The notes beneath the pieces were generated by a model. The model ran no database searches, was not told the DNA's origin, and saw only the letters and a program-made list of their open reading frames with translations. The translations under genes and the position numbers were made by a program. DNA of 64,000 nt from Verrucomicrobiia bacterium (GTDB taxonomy: Bacteria; Verrucomicrobiota; Verrucomicrobiia; Limisphaerales; JADLHS01): positions 832,592 through 896,591 of the forward strand of contig JAMLJH010000002.1 in NCBI GenBank assembly GCA_023953615.1, written 5' to 3'. Shown in pieces: positions 51,055-59,263 of this stretch; within the stretch, counting starts at the first letter, position 1, and the number at the start of each line of letters is the position of its first letter.

Positions 51055-52941
51055 ATGAAAATGAAAATCACACTGCCGCTGCTCAGCCTGGCGCTGGGCT
51101 TAAGCATCAGCCTGCCAACGGGGACCGCCCTGGCCCAAGGCACGGCGTTCACGTATCAAGGGCGGCTGGACAGTGGTGGTGCGCCCTATAACGGTAGCGC
51201 CGAATTTCAGGCCACTCTGTGGGACGCTGCCACGTCCGGTAGCCAGGTGGCGGCCAACAACCCGACCGCTGTGGTGGTGGGCGTGACCAACGGACTCTTT
51301 ACGTTGCCATTGGATTTTGGCGCGAACTTTCCGGGGGCGAACCGTTGGCTGCAATTGGAAGTGCGCACCAGCATTGGGTCATTCACCACCTTGACTCCAC
51401 GCCAGACACTGACGCCCACGCCCTATGCCCTCACGGCGGCGGGGCTTTCCGGCTCGCTACCCGCCGCGCAGTTGAGCGGTGCGATTGCCAACGCCAATCT
51501 GCCCGCCAGCCCGACCTTTGCGGGAACAGTCGTCGCCAGTACTTTTTCCGGCAATGGCGCGAACCTGACGAACGTGAACGCCGTTACGTTGAACGGCTTG
51601 AACAGCGCGAGCTTCTGGCGGGCGACGGGCAACGCGGGCACGACGCCGGGCAACCAATTCATCGGCACGACGGACGATCAGCCACTGGAGTTCAAGGTGA
51701 ACGGAATAAGGGCGTTGCGACTTGAACCTGGAACGATGATCGACGGTGCGCCGAATGTGATTGGCGGTTCGCCCCGCAACTTTGTCGCGCCGGGCGTCAT
51801 TGGAGCGACCATTGCCGGGGGTGGCGCGACCAATTACTATGGCTCGGTTTTGCCCAATTCAGTCAGGGCGGATTTTGGCGCGATTGGTGGCGGCCTTCAG
51901 AACACGATTCAGCCCAACGCCGACAATTCCACCATCAGCGGTGGCAATTACAACACGATTCAGCCCAATGCCAACTCTTCCACCATTGGCGGCGGCTATA
52001 ACAACACGATTCAGACCGATGCCGAGGCGGCTACTATTGGCGGCGGTTGGGCTAACACGATTCAGAACATTGCCGGATACGCGACCATTGGTGGTGGTCG
52101 AAACAACACGATTCAGACCAACGCATATTACGCCACCATTGGCGGCGGCTACTGGAATACGATTCAGGCCAACGCAGCTTACGCCACCATTCCGGGTGGG
52201 AGAGACAATAGCGCCGTCAGCTATGCCTTCGCGGCCGGATACCGGGCCAAGGCGAATCACAGCGGTTCGTTCGTCTGGGCGGATTCGCAGAACGCTGACT
52301 TCGTCTCCACGGACCTGAATCAGTTTGCCGTGCGGGCTGGTGGTGGGCTGCGGCTGGACGACTCCACGAGCTTGTTCTTCGGCGCGCGCGTCCGTCAAAT
52401 GTTGAATTTATGGTCCACCAGCTTTGGCATTGGGGTTCAGGATGCCAACATGTATTTTCGGGTGAACCCCGGAGCGGGTTACGCCTGGTATCGCGGTGGG
52501 GCGCACCAGGATGGTCATTTTGATTCTGGGGGCGGAACGCAATTGATGCGGTTGGAGAGCAACGGGAGTTTATACACGCTGGGGGTGGTGAATCCTCCCA
52601 GTGACCGAAATCTGAAGGAGAATTTTCGAGCGGTGGACGCACAAGCGGTGCTGGCGAAGGTGGCGGTGCTACCCCTGACTCGTTGGAACTACAAGACGAG
52701 TCCTGGCGAAGAGCACGTCGGCCCCATGGCGCAGGATTTCCATGCGGCGTTTGGTTTGGGAACGGACGATAAACACATCGCCACGGTGGACGCCGACGGT
52801 GTGGCGTTGGCCGCCATTCAGGGATTGAATCAAAAGTTGGAGGAAACCCGCGCCGAGAATGTAGAGTTGCGGCAAACCGTAAATGAATTAAAAATACTGG
52901 TGCAGAGCCTGAATCAACAACTCAACGCAAACCAACCATGA
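51055..52941 (+). CDS. secreted fibre-like protein with S74 chaperone domain (paralogue 2)
   Basis: A 628-residue paralogue of the 45093-47105 product: signal peptide ending TALAQG, AFTYQGRLDSGG, TPRQTLTPTPYALTA, six 17-residue NTIQ repeats plus cap, a different central segment with FFGARVRQ, and the S74 domain (SDRNLKENF, HVGPMAQDFHAAFGLG, DADGVALAAIQGLN) followed by a coiled coil. About 400 bases (51400-51798) match paralogue 1 with one difference. The next gene overlaps its stop by four bases. Confidence 0.82.
   Translation: MKMKITLPLLSLALGLSISLPTGTALAQGTAFTYQGRLDSGGAPYNGSAEFQATLWDAATSGSQVAANNPTAVVVGVTNGLFTLPLDFGANFPGANRWLQLEVRTSIGSFTTLTPRQTLTPTPYALTAAGLSGSLPAAQLSGAIANANLPASPTFAGTVVASTFSGNGANLTNVNAVTLNGLNSASFWRATGNAGTTPGNQFIGTTDDQPLEFKVNGIRALRLEPGTMIDGAPNVIGGSPRNFVAPGVIGATIAGGGATNYYGSVLPNSVRADFGAIGGGLQNTIQPNADNSTISGGNYNTIQPNANSSTIGGGYNNTIQTDAEAATIGGGWANTIQNIAGYATIGGGRNNTIQTNAYYATIGGGYWNTIQANAAYATIPGGRDNSAVSYAFAAGYRAKANHSGSFVWADSQNADFVSTDLNQFAVRAGGGLRLDDSTSLFFGARVRQMLNLWSTSFGIGVQDANMYFRVNPGAGYAWYRGGAHQDGHFDSGGGTQLMRLESNGSLYTLGVVNPPSDRNLKENFRAVDAQAVLAKVAVLPLTRWNYKTSPGEEHVGPMAQDFHAAFGLGTDDKHIATVDADGVALAAIQGLNQKLEETRAENVELRQTVNELKILVQSLNQQLNANQP
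51880..52235 (+). repeat. 51 bp coding tandem repeats (six units plus cap)
   Basis: Same unit as in paralogue 1 (ATIGGGxxNTIQxNAxx) but with two fewer units, so the two genes differ in repeat number. Confidence 0.85.
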
Positions 52942-53483
52942 AAACCCGAGGATTGAAGATAGTGGATGGAAGCTGGCGGCGGCTCAACGAACCATTGCCA
53001 GAAGGAACGAACACCAAGCGGCCAGCCTTGGCTCTGCGTCTCTGCGTCTCGGCGGTGATTTTACTGTTCAGTCTGAGTGGGGCGTTCGCGCAGAACTACT
53101 CGATTGACTGGTGGACCATAGACGGCGGCGGTGGCACCAGCACGGGCGGTGTCTATTCGGTTACCGGCACGATTGGTCAGCCGGATGCCAGTGGCACGGC
53201 CATGACGGGTGGAGCGTATTCAGTGATGGGCGGGTTCTGGGCGTTGCAAGCGGTGCAAACTGTGGGCGCGCCGCTGCTTTCCATTGCTCGTACGGCCACC
53301 AACACCGTGGCGGTCTGGTGGCCCTCACCTGCGACGGGTTGGATTCTGCAGCAGAACACCAACAGCGTGGCGAGTGTGAACTGGAGCAACGTGGTGACGG
53401 CTCCGGTGGATGACGGCACGCACAAGACGGTCATCATCAGTCCGCCCACCGGCAACCGCTTTTATCGGCTGTTCAAACCCTGA
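52938..53483 (+). CDS. small secreted protein
   Basis: A 181-residue exported protein of unknown role. A polar N-terminus of about 30 residues precedes a signal helix (VSAVILLFSLSGAFAQ). The mature part begins SIDWWTIDGGGGTSTGGVYS and contains GTIGQPDASGTAMTGGAYSV and GGFW, a pattern frequent in exported proteins of this phylum, and ends in the FYRLFKP module. The ATG overlaps the preceding stop (ATGA). The DNA coding for the signal peptide contains a T/C/G repeat (CTCTGCGTCTCTGCGTCTCG) like intergenic repeats elsewhere. Confidence 0.72.
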   Translation: MKTRGLKIVDGSWRRLNEPLPEGTNTKRPALALRLCVSAVILLFSLSGAFAQNYSIDWWTIDGGGGTSTGGVYSVTGTIGQPDASGTAMTGGAYSVMGGFWALQAVQTVGAPLLSIARTATNTVAVWWPSPATGWILQQNTNSVASVNWSNVVTAPVDDGTHKTVIISPPTGNRFYRLFKP

Positions 53484-53632
53484 TCCCCTCATACTAACTG
53501 GCGGATTTTCAATGTTGCGAGAGCCGCTCCGTCCGGCGCGGGAATTGGACATTCCCGACCGGAATACCCGCGTGTTCGACGGCAATTTTTCTGCTCGCCT
53601 CTGACGGGTCTTTGCCTAAGCTGTCCCGCGAA

Positions 53633-54091
53633 ATGATGAAACCGATTGTTCAACGCTTATTTAATCCCGGAGCGGCCACGCCCACCACGTCGCTGGCTTT
53701 ATTGCTGTTGCGCTTGTGGTTGGGACTGACTCTGCTGTTCAACCATGGCCTGGCCAAACTCACCAATTTCAGCGGCATGTCTGATGGTTTCCTGGACTTG
53801 TTCGGCATCGGCAGCAAGCCGAGTTTGGTGCTGGCGATCTTTGGCGAATTTTTCTGCGCCGCCTTGCTGGCGTTGGGATTGGTGAGCCGCTTCGCCGCCT
53901 TCTGTCTGGTGCTGAATATGATCGTGGCTTTTAGCATGGTCCACAAGCTGGCGCTGAGCGGTCCTTCCAGCGGGGAATTGCCGTTCATTTATCTGGCGGG
54001 TTTTGTGACTTTGCTGGTGGCGGGGCCGGGACGTATTTCAGCCGATGCTTTTCTCTTCGGCAAACCCGCGAAGTCAGCCAAGGCGGGCTGA
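53633..54091 (+). CDS. DoxX family membrane protein
   Basis: A 152-residue four-helix protein of the DoxX group: LALLLLRLWLGLTLLFNHGLAKL, the SGMSDGF region, GEFFCAALLALGL and the last helix GFVTLLVAGPG. DoxX-type proteins are associated with membrane redox or thiol metabolism, but individual functions are mostly unknown. ATG 53633 or 53636 is likely; a TTG at 53612 is possible. Confidence 0.85.
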   Translation: MMKPIVQRLFNPGAATPTTSLALLLLRLWLGLTLLFNHGLAKLTNFSGMSDGFLDLFGIGSKPSLVLAIFGEFFCAALLALGLVSRFAAFCLVLNMIVAFSMVHKLALSGPSSGELPFIYLAGFVTLLVAGPGRISADAFLFGKPAKSAKAG

Positions 54092-54203
54092 GTCGGTTGC
54101 TGAGCCACGAAGGTTAGCCGACTTCATGCTGAAAGTTGGAACGGAGCGGCGGGCGGACTTGGTGGACGCCTGCGCGCCAGCATCGAGAAACGCAACTCTG
54201 GTA

Positions 54204-55115
54204 ATGAAAACTGATATGATGAACGGGCGCCGCGGAACGTGGTGGCCCAGAACCTGGTCGCTTGCGAGGCAAGCGAATCAATCCCGCTGCTTCCAGTTCT
54301 TGCTGAAGGGATGCCAAGCATGGGTTTTGCTTCCCATGATTCTGCTGTTCGTGTCTGGTCGCAGTCTGGCGGCCGACGGGTTGGTTGGACAGTATTATAC
54401 GGGTTTTAACCTCGTGAACGACCGGATCGTCTTCGATGGACTGACGCTGGTAAAAACCGAAATCAGCACCTTCTTCGATTTTTGGGGCGGCTCGCAATGG
54501 GACGATTGGAATCCCATCGGCAGCGGACCGTATTCCGTGCATTGGACGGGATATTTGCAGATCACCAATGCCGGGGACTATGGCTTCGGCACGATTTCCG
54601 ACGACGGCTCGGAGATCTGGATTGATGGCGTGCGTGTGGTGGATAATCACGAGGAACAATGGTACGACTGGCAGGAAGCCTGGTGCTATCTCGGTGTGGG
54701 CAATCACGCCATTGAAATCACGTTCTTCGAAAACCAAAATTTCAGCGGGATCGAAGTTTGGTGGCTGAAACCGGAGCGAGCGCCGTCAAGTCTGCCCTAT
54801 TCGGGCGATACATTTCATACCACTCCACCTTCGTTTAATGCCGATACGCGCTGGGAAATTCTCAGTGCTCCATTTGTTCAAACCGAGGTGACCTATGTGA
54901 ACCCGCGATTGCGAATCGAATGGCAGCCAGCCGGCACCGGCGCGCGGCTTGCGTGGCAAGGATTCAGCGGCGTAACTTACCAGATCGAGACGTCCACGAA
55001 TCTGCACACTTGGCAGGATTTCGGCCCCGCGCAGAACGGTTGGAACGGCCTCATGTCCCAAGCCATCACGCCCTCGGACCAAAAGCAATTCTTTCGTTTG
55101 CGCTTGCAAGAGTAG
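54204..55115 (+). CDS. secreted PA14-domain protein
   Basis: A 303-residue exported protein with a long basic N-terminus and a signal helix (AWVLLPMILLFVSGRSLAA). The PA14 domain follows (LVGQYYTGFN, VHWTGYLQITNAGDYGFGTI, SDDGSEIWIDGVRVVDN, IEITFFENQNFSGIEVWW), a carbohydrate-binding beta-barrel. The C-terminus has VTYQIETSTNLHTWQDFG and FFRLRLQE, the terminal module of exported proteins in this phylum. The start is uncertain: ATG 54204 is used, and an open frame reaches 54045 across the end of the DoxX gene. Confidence 0.75.
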   Translation: MKTDMMNGRRGTWWPRTWSLARQANQSRCFQFLLKGCQAWVLLPMILLFVSGRSLAADGLVGQYYTGFNLVNDRIVFDGLTLVKTEISTFFDFWGGSQWDDWNPIGSGPYSVHWTGYLQITNAGDYGFGTISDDGSEIWIDGVRVVDNHEEQWYDWQEAWCYLGVGNHAIEITFFENQNFSGIEVWWLKPERAPSSLPYSGDTFHTTPPSFNADTRWEILSAPFVQTEVTYVNPRLRIEWQPAGTGARLAWQGFSGVTYQIETSTNLHTWQDFGPAQNGWNGLMSQAITPSDQKQFFRLRLQE

Positions 55116-55151
55116 CTGGCAAAGGTGGCGGCAATCCGCCAGAATGGTCGC

Positions 55152-55862
55152 ATGAAAAGTCGCGCGTTTTGGATATTGCTCGGTGCGGTTGTTTTGGTGA
55201 CCGGATTGGTGGGGGCCGCTGACGAGGCCGTACCCAACGTCGGCCAACCTGATTTGCAGCCGTTGTTTCCTGCGGACGGGGTGCCGTCCGGTTGGGTGGT
55301 GCGCGCCTGGGATGAGGTCAGCAAGCCGGCGGCGAATGGCGCAGTTTGGAAGGTGGAGCAGGGCGTCCTGCACGGCGGCGAGCCACGCGGTTCGTGGCTG
55401 TTGAGTGAGAAGGAATACACGGACTTCATCCTTGAATTCGATTTCAAGCTCGGGCCGCAAGGTAACAGCGGACTGGCGTTGCGCGCGCCCTTGAGTGGCG
55501 ATCCGGCGTTTGACGGGATGGAACTTCAAATGGCCGATTTACGCTATAACCCGCAGGCCAAGGATTCCGAACTGACCGGCGGATTGTATCGCGCCGTCGC
55601 TCCCACGCAGCAGGTCTATAAACCCACCGAGTGGAATCATTACGAAATCACCCTGCAAGGCCCCCACTTGAAAGTGGTGCTCAACGGCGTAACGATCCAA
55701 GACCTGGATCTCTCGCGGCAAAATCAGGAAGTGAAACGTCACGATGGCCAATTGGCTCCGCCACTCAAAGATCGTCCGCGCCAGGGACACATTGGCTTTC
55801 AAGAACTCAGTCGGGGCGGGGCGCACGTCCTTATCCGCAACGCGCGTATCAAGGAACTGTAA
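55152..55862 (+). CDS. DUF1080 (3-keto-disaccharide hydrolase-like) secreted protein
   Basis: A 236-residue exported protein with signal peptide (residues 1-23). The DUF1080 lectin-like fold is seen in LQPLFPADGVPSGWVV, WKVEQGVLHGGE, DFILEFDFKLGPQGNSGLALR, GMELQMAD, WNHYEITLQGPHLKVVLNGV and GHIGFQELS. Some members hydrolyse 3-keto-glycosides in sugar degradation. It lies 37 bases after the PA14 gene. Confidence 0.85.
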   Translation: MKSRAFWILLGAVVLVTGLVGAADEAVPNVGQPDLQPLFPADGVPSGWVVRAWDEVSKPAANGAVWKVEQGVLHGGEPRGSWLLSEKEYTDFILEFDFKLGPQGNSGLALRAPLSGDPAFDGMELQMADLRYNPQAKDSELTGGLYRAVAPTQQVYKPTEWNHYEITLQGPHLKVVLNGVTIQDLDLSRQNQEVKRHDGQLAPPLKDRPRQGHIGFQELSRGGAHVLIRNARIKEL

Positions 55863-55973
55863 ATCTCGAGATCGCGAATCCGGGTTGCTCAGTGGCGGCG
55901 CTGCAATTCGTTGCGCCGGAGGTGCCGTTGCTTGACCGTGGGGGCAAATTCCCCGATGTTAACGGCGTCGTTT

Positions 55974-56327
55974 GGGCGCGTACTGGTTTCGACCAAGTGA
56001 ACTCGTCAGAGGCGGCATGCCGAGGACGATGCGTTGGCCTCGTTAATCATCGCATCAAAACATAACTGCTAACGAAGAATTAGCTCTCGCGGCCTAAAGT
56101 TGCCGCGACGTTCGCCCGCTGACACCTGCTAGGTGGGACGAACGCCACAGCAGGCATGGTGGAAGGCGGAGATCGCGCGCCCAAGCCGAGAAAATGACAT
56201 GCGAACTAAGCAGCGGGATTCGAGTCTGGACGCCATCCCGTAGCCGACAAAAACTTCCGGACTAAGCATGTAGTCGCGGCTGGTTGGTTGATTTGGGACG
56301 GGGGTTCAACTCCCCCCGCGTCCACCA
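55974..56327 (+). ncRNA. ssrA: transfer-messenger RNA (tmRNA)
   Basis: A 354-base tmRNA. The 5' end GGGCGCG followed by TACTGGTTTCGACC pairs with the 3' end CGCGTCC, including the G3-U pair needed for alanylation, then A-CCA. The T arm is GGGGGTTCAACTCCCCC. The tag frame (56068-56097) reads ANEELALAA then TAA, ending in the LAA degradation signal. tmRNA with SmpB rescues stalled ribosomes; smpB is not in the window. Confidence 0.95.
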
Positions 56328-56490
56328 TTTTTCAGACTGCACCGCAAACCGTTCCGCCGATGTCCCTCTGCCGGTTGCGCCAGGCTCAATGGCCGCCCGC
56401 GAATTGCGGCCAAGGGCGGCGTGGTTCCGCACGCTTCCGGATGAATATCAAATTGCTTCCGGGCGGGGGGCGGAGAATAATGGCCTGCCT

Positions 56491-57453
56491 ATGAACACTG
56501 ACCCGAATGAAACCGACGAAACCATTAGCGCGGCGCCGCATCGTTCCCGACGCGAGTTCATGAAATGCTCGGCGTTGACGCTGGCCGCGTTGGCGCTGGG
56601 GCAGAAGGTGGAGGCGCAGACAACGGACAACGACGTTCTCGGGCTGCTGAGCAAACGACCCGATTCCAAGTTCGCCGGGGTCCAACTCGGGTTGAATGTG
56701 CCTTACAGCTTCGGCGATATGAAGATGAGCGGTCCCGATATCCTGGCGAATTGCGTGAAGCTGGGATTGAGCGCCGTGGAATTGCGCACCCAACCGATCG
56801 AGGCTTTTCTGAGCGCGCCCCGGGACGCAAACGAATTGCGCGGCTGGCGGGAATCGGTCGCGGTCAGTCGCGCCAACGAGTTTCGGCAGCTTTATGAAAA
56901 GACGGGCGTGGCGATTGAGATCGTGAAGGTGGACGGCATTTTTAAGATGTCGGATGGCGAGCTGGATTATGTGTTCACGCTGGGCAAGACGCTGGGGGCG
57001 CGCGCACTGTCCACCGAAATTTCGCATCAAGACGATGATTTGAAGCGCGTGGGCCAGTTTGCCGATAAACACCAACTCCTGGTCGGCTACCACGGTCACG
57101 CTTCCACCAAACCCGAGCATTGGGAGCGCGCGTTCGCCCTGGCCCAATACAACGGTGCTAATGTGGATCTCGGCCACTTCGTCGCGGGCTTGAACACTTC
57201 CCCCGTGCCGTTCCTCAAGCAGTACCATGCCCGCATCCCGCATGTGCATGTGAAGGACCGGAAATTCAATAACGGGCCTAATACGCCGTTCGGTGAGGGC
57301 GACACGCCGATCGTGGAAGTGCTGCACCTGATCCGCGATCAGCAATGGCCGATGCAGGCCACGATTGAGTTTGAGTATCCGGTACCCGCGGGGTCAGATC
57401 GGATGACGGAGATCGCTCGCGCCATCCGCTACTGTCGGAAAGCTTTGGTTTGA
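56491..57453 (+). CDS. Tat-exported sugar phosphate isomerase/epimerase-like protein
   Basis: A 320-residue TIM-barrel protein of the xylose isomerase/AP endonuclease 2 superfamily. Residues 18-45 are a twin-arginine signal (SRREFMKCSALTLAALALG). The barrel has VQLGLNVPYSF, LGLSAVELRTQP, VGYHGHAS, ANVDLGHFVAG, PHVHVKDRKFN and TIEFEYPVP, with His, Glu and Asp residues in metal-binding positions. Substrate unknown. The family often takes part in sugar or inositol degradation in the periplasm of this phylum. ATG 56491 is 163 bases after the tmRNA. Confidence 0.82.
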   Translation: MNTDPNETDETISAAPHRSRREFMKCSALTLAALALGQKVEAQTTDNDVLGLLSKRPDSKFAGVQLGLNVPYSFGDMKMSGPDILANCVKLGLSAVELRTQPIEAFLSAPRDANELRGWRESVAVSRANEFRQLYEKTGVAIEIVKVDGIFKMSDGELDYVFTLGKTLGARALSTEISHQDDDLKRVGQFADKHQLLVGYHGHASTKPEHWERAFALAQYNGANVDLGHFVAGLNTSPVPFLKQYHARIPHVHVKDRKFNNGPNTPFGEGDTPIVEVLHLIRDQQWPMQATIEFEYPVPAGSDRMTEIARAIRYCRKALV

Positions 57454-57475
57454 CCGGCTCGCGAGGCGTCGGCGG

Positions 57476-58393
57476 TTATTTCCCGCCGCGCAGCGCAATG
57501 GTCCGCCAGATCAACGAAGTGTTGTTCGTGATGATGCCATCCACGCCCAGGTCCAATAGTTTGTTGGCCGTGGCCGAGTCGTTGATGGTATAGACCCACA
57601 CCTTGAGGCCCTGCTGGTGCGCGTAGGCGACCGCTTCCCGGGTGACGGCTTGATTCCAAACGGCGAGCAGCGCGCCCCGCTTTTTCGCCTCATCAATCCA
57701 GCGTTTGCTCAAGGTCTTTTCCGCCTCGGTGGGATTCCAATCTTTGAGCCGGGTTGGTCCAAGCACGCCGATTACCTGCTCGGGCGCCTGGCGATGGAAG
57801 TCCTCGATGTAATCCCAGTCAAAGGCTTGAACGACGACCTTGTTGATCAGATTTTTTTGTCGCAACAGTTCAATACATTGTGCCGCGCTGCCCGCTTTGC
57901 GCTCGATCAGCGTCACGTTGCCATCTTGAATTTCATTCAAGGCCTCTTCCAGGGTGGGCAGATGCGTGTTCGGGTAGGGCGGGTTGAACCAACTGCCGGC
58001 GTCGAGCTGCTTCAATTCCGCCAGCGTTTTGCTGGTGATCGGAATTTTACTTCCGCCCCAACGCTTGGTGGCATCGGTGGTGCGATCCACGGTGCCGTCG
58101 TGACTCACAATCATCGCGCCATCCTGAGTGACGTGATAGTCCAGCTCGATGAGGTCCGCGCCGGCCGCTTTGGCCAGGTGGAACGAGGGCAACGTGTTTT
58201 CAGGCGCGAATTGCGGAAAGCCACGGTGGCCGATGACCAGCGGGCGTTTCAGAGCGATCAAGTCTTCCGCCACGGAAGCTGAATGAGCGGCGATGGGCAT
58301 GATTCCAAGCAGTAATCCAGCGATCACGACACTCCGGAAGAGTGGACGACGGCTGGAGTTTTTGGTTAACGACGCGAGCGTTTTACTCTTCAT
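57476..58393 (-). CDS. glycerophosphodiester phosphodiesterase, exported
   Basis: A 305-residue GDPD-family protein that hydrolyses glycerophosphodiesters to glycerol-3-phosphate and an alcohol. After a signal peptide (IAGLLLGIMPIAAHS) come the metal-binding motifs VIGHRGFPQFAPENT, LIELDYHVTQDG and IVSHDGTVDRTT, then VWVYTINDS and LGVDGIITN. ATG 58393 is preferred, because an earlier start would run into the regulator gene. It is the last gene of the minus-strand glycerol-phosphate set, and would supply its substrate from phospholipid headgroups. Confidence 0.92.
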   Translation of the reverse strand: MKSKTLASLTKNSSRRPLFRSVVIAGLLLGIMPIAAHSASVAEDLIALKRPLVIGHRGFPQFAPENTLPSFHLAKAAGADLIELDYHVTQDGAMIVSHDGTVDRTTDATKRWGGSKIPITSKTLAELKQLDAGSWFNPPYPNTHLPTLEEALNEIQDGNVTLIERKAGSAAQCIELLRQKNLINKVVVQAFDWDYIEDFHRQAPEQVIGVLGPTRLKDWNPTEAEKTLSKRWIDEAKKRGALLAVWNQAVTREAVAYAHQQGLKVWVYTINDSATANKLLDLGVDGIITNNTSLIWRTIALRGGK

Positions 58394-58437
58394 GAGCGAC
58401 ATCATGTCAGATTCGAAGATTGAGGGTGAGCAAAAAA

Positions 58438-59172
58438 TCAAAAAGCTTTTACGGCAAAGCGGTACATGTCGCCGCGATAAACGGAGTTCTCCATTTCCGC
58501 GATGAGCTCCTTGCCGCAGAAGGAAACGCCTTCCACCCGAAACGCCGGGATATCCGGGCCGACTTCGAAAATCTCCAGGAGTTCCCCATCCAAAATCACC
58601 GCGCTCAACATCTGGTTAATTTCGTTGAGGCGGATGCCGTAACCTTTTTCGTAAATATCGTAGAGGGAGGATTCCAGGTTTTTGCGGTGGATGTCCGGAA
58701 ATAACTGCAACGAGATGTAGCGCGTTTCCTTCATCATCGGAATCCCATCCGCCAGCCGGAGGCGCTCAATCTCGCAAAGCGGCGCCGCGAGGGTGTATTC
58801 CTTGCCGTTCACGGTTTGCCGATGATCCCGATATCGCAAGTGAAAACCAATCAGCCGCGTGGTGGGTTTACGCCCCGCTTCCACCATGTTTTTGGTGAAG
58901 CCAAAAATGCGGCTGACGGAGCGCTCGACGGTGGACTGGCGGGAAACGAACGTGCCCTTGCCGCGCACGCGTTTCACCCAACCGGCTTTTTCCAGTTCGA
59001 GCAGGGCTTTGCGCGCGGTGGTGTTGCTGACTCCGTGCTGCTCGATCAGTTCGTTCTCCGAAGGCACGAGCGCGCCGGTTTGAAGCTCGCCCCGTTGAAT
59101 GCGCGTGATGATCTCCCGTGTGATCCGGAAGTATTTCGGGAACGGTTTTTCAACTGAAAGCTTGGCGGCCAC
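58438..59172 (-). CDS. GntR-family regulator with UTRA ligand-binding domain
   Basis: A 244-residue transcription factor. The N-terminal winged helix shows LVPSENELIEQHGVSNTTA and LEKAGWVKRVRGKGTFV; residues 95-240 form the UTRA domain (FHLRYRDHR, EIERLRLADGIPM, ETRYISLQLFPD). HutC-type GntR proteins repress transport and catabolic operons and let go of DNA when a small ligand binds. Its place between the symporter and GDPD genes suggests control of this glycerol-phosphate set; no operator was identified. Confidence 0.9.
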   Translation of the reverse strand: MAAKLSVEKPFPKYFRITREIITRIQRGELQTGALVPSENELIEQHGVSNTTARKALLELEKAGWVKRVRGKGTFVSRQSTVERSVSRIFGFTKNMVEAGRKPTTRLIGFHLRYRDHRQTVNGKEYTLAAPLCEIERLRLADGIPMMKETRYISLQLFPDIHRKNLESSLYDIYEKGYGIRLNEINQMLSAVILDGELLEIFEVGPDIPAFRVEGVSFCGKELIAEMENSVYRGDMYRFAVKAF

Positions 59173-59263
59173 AGCGGGTTCATGTTGGCGATTCGCAGGG
59201 ACGAGTCAAGTTTCACCCTGATGAAACCCGCTTGCCCAGGCGTCGCGCCGTTGCGCATCGCGA

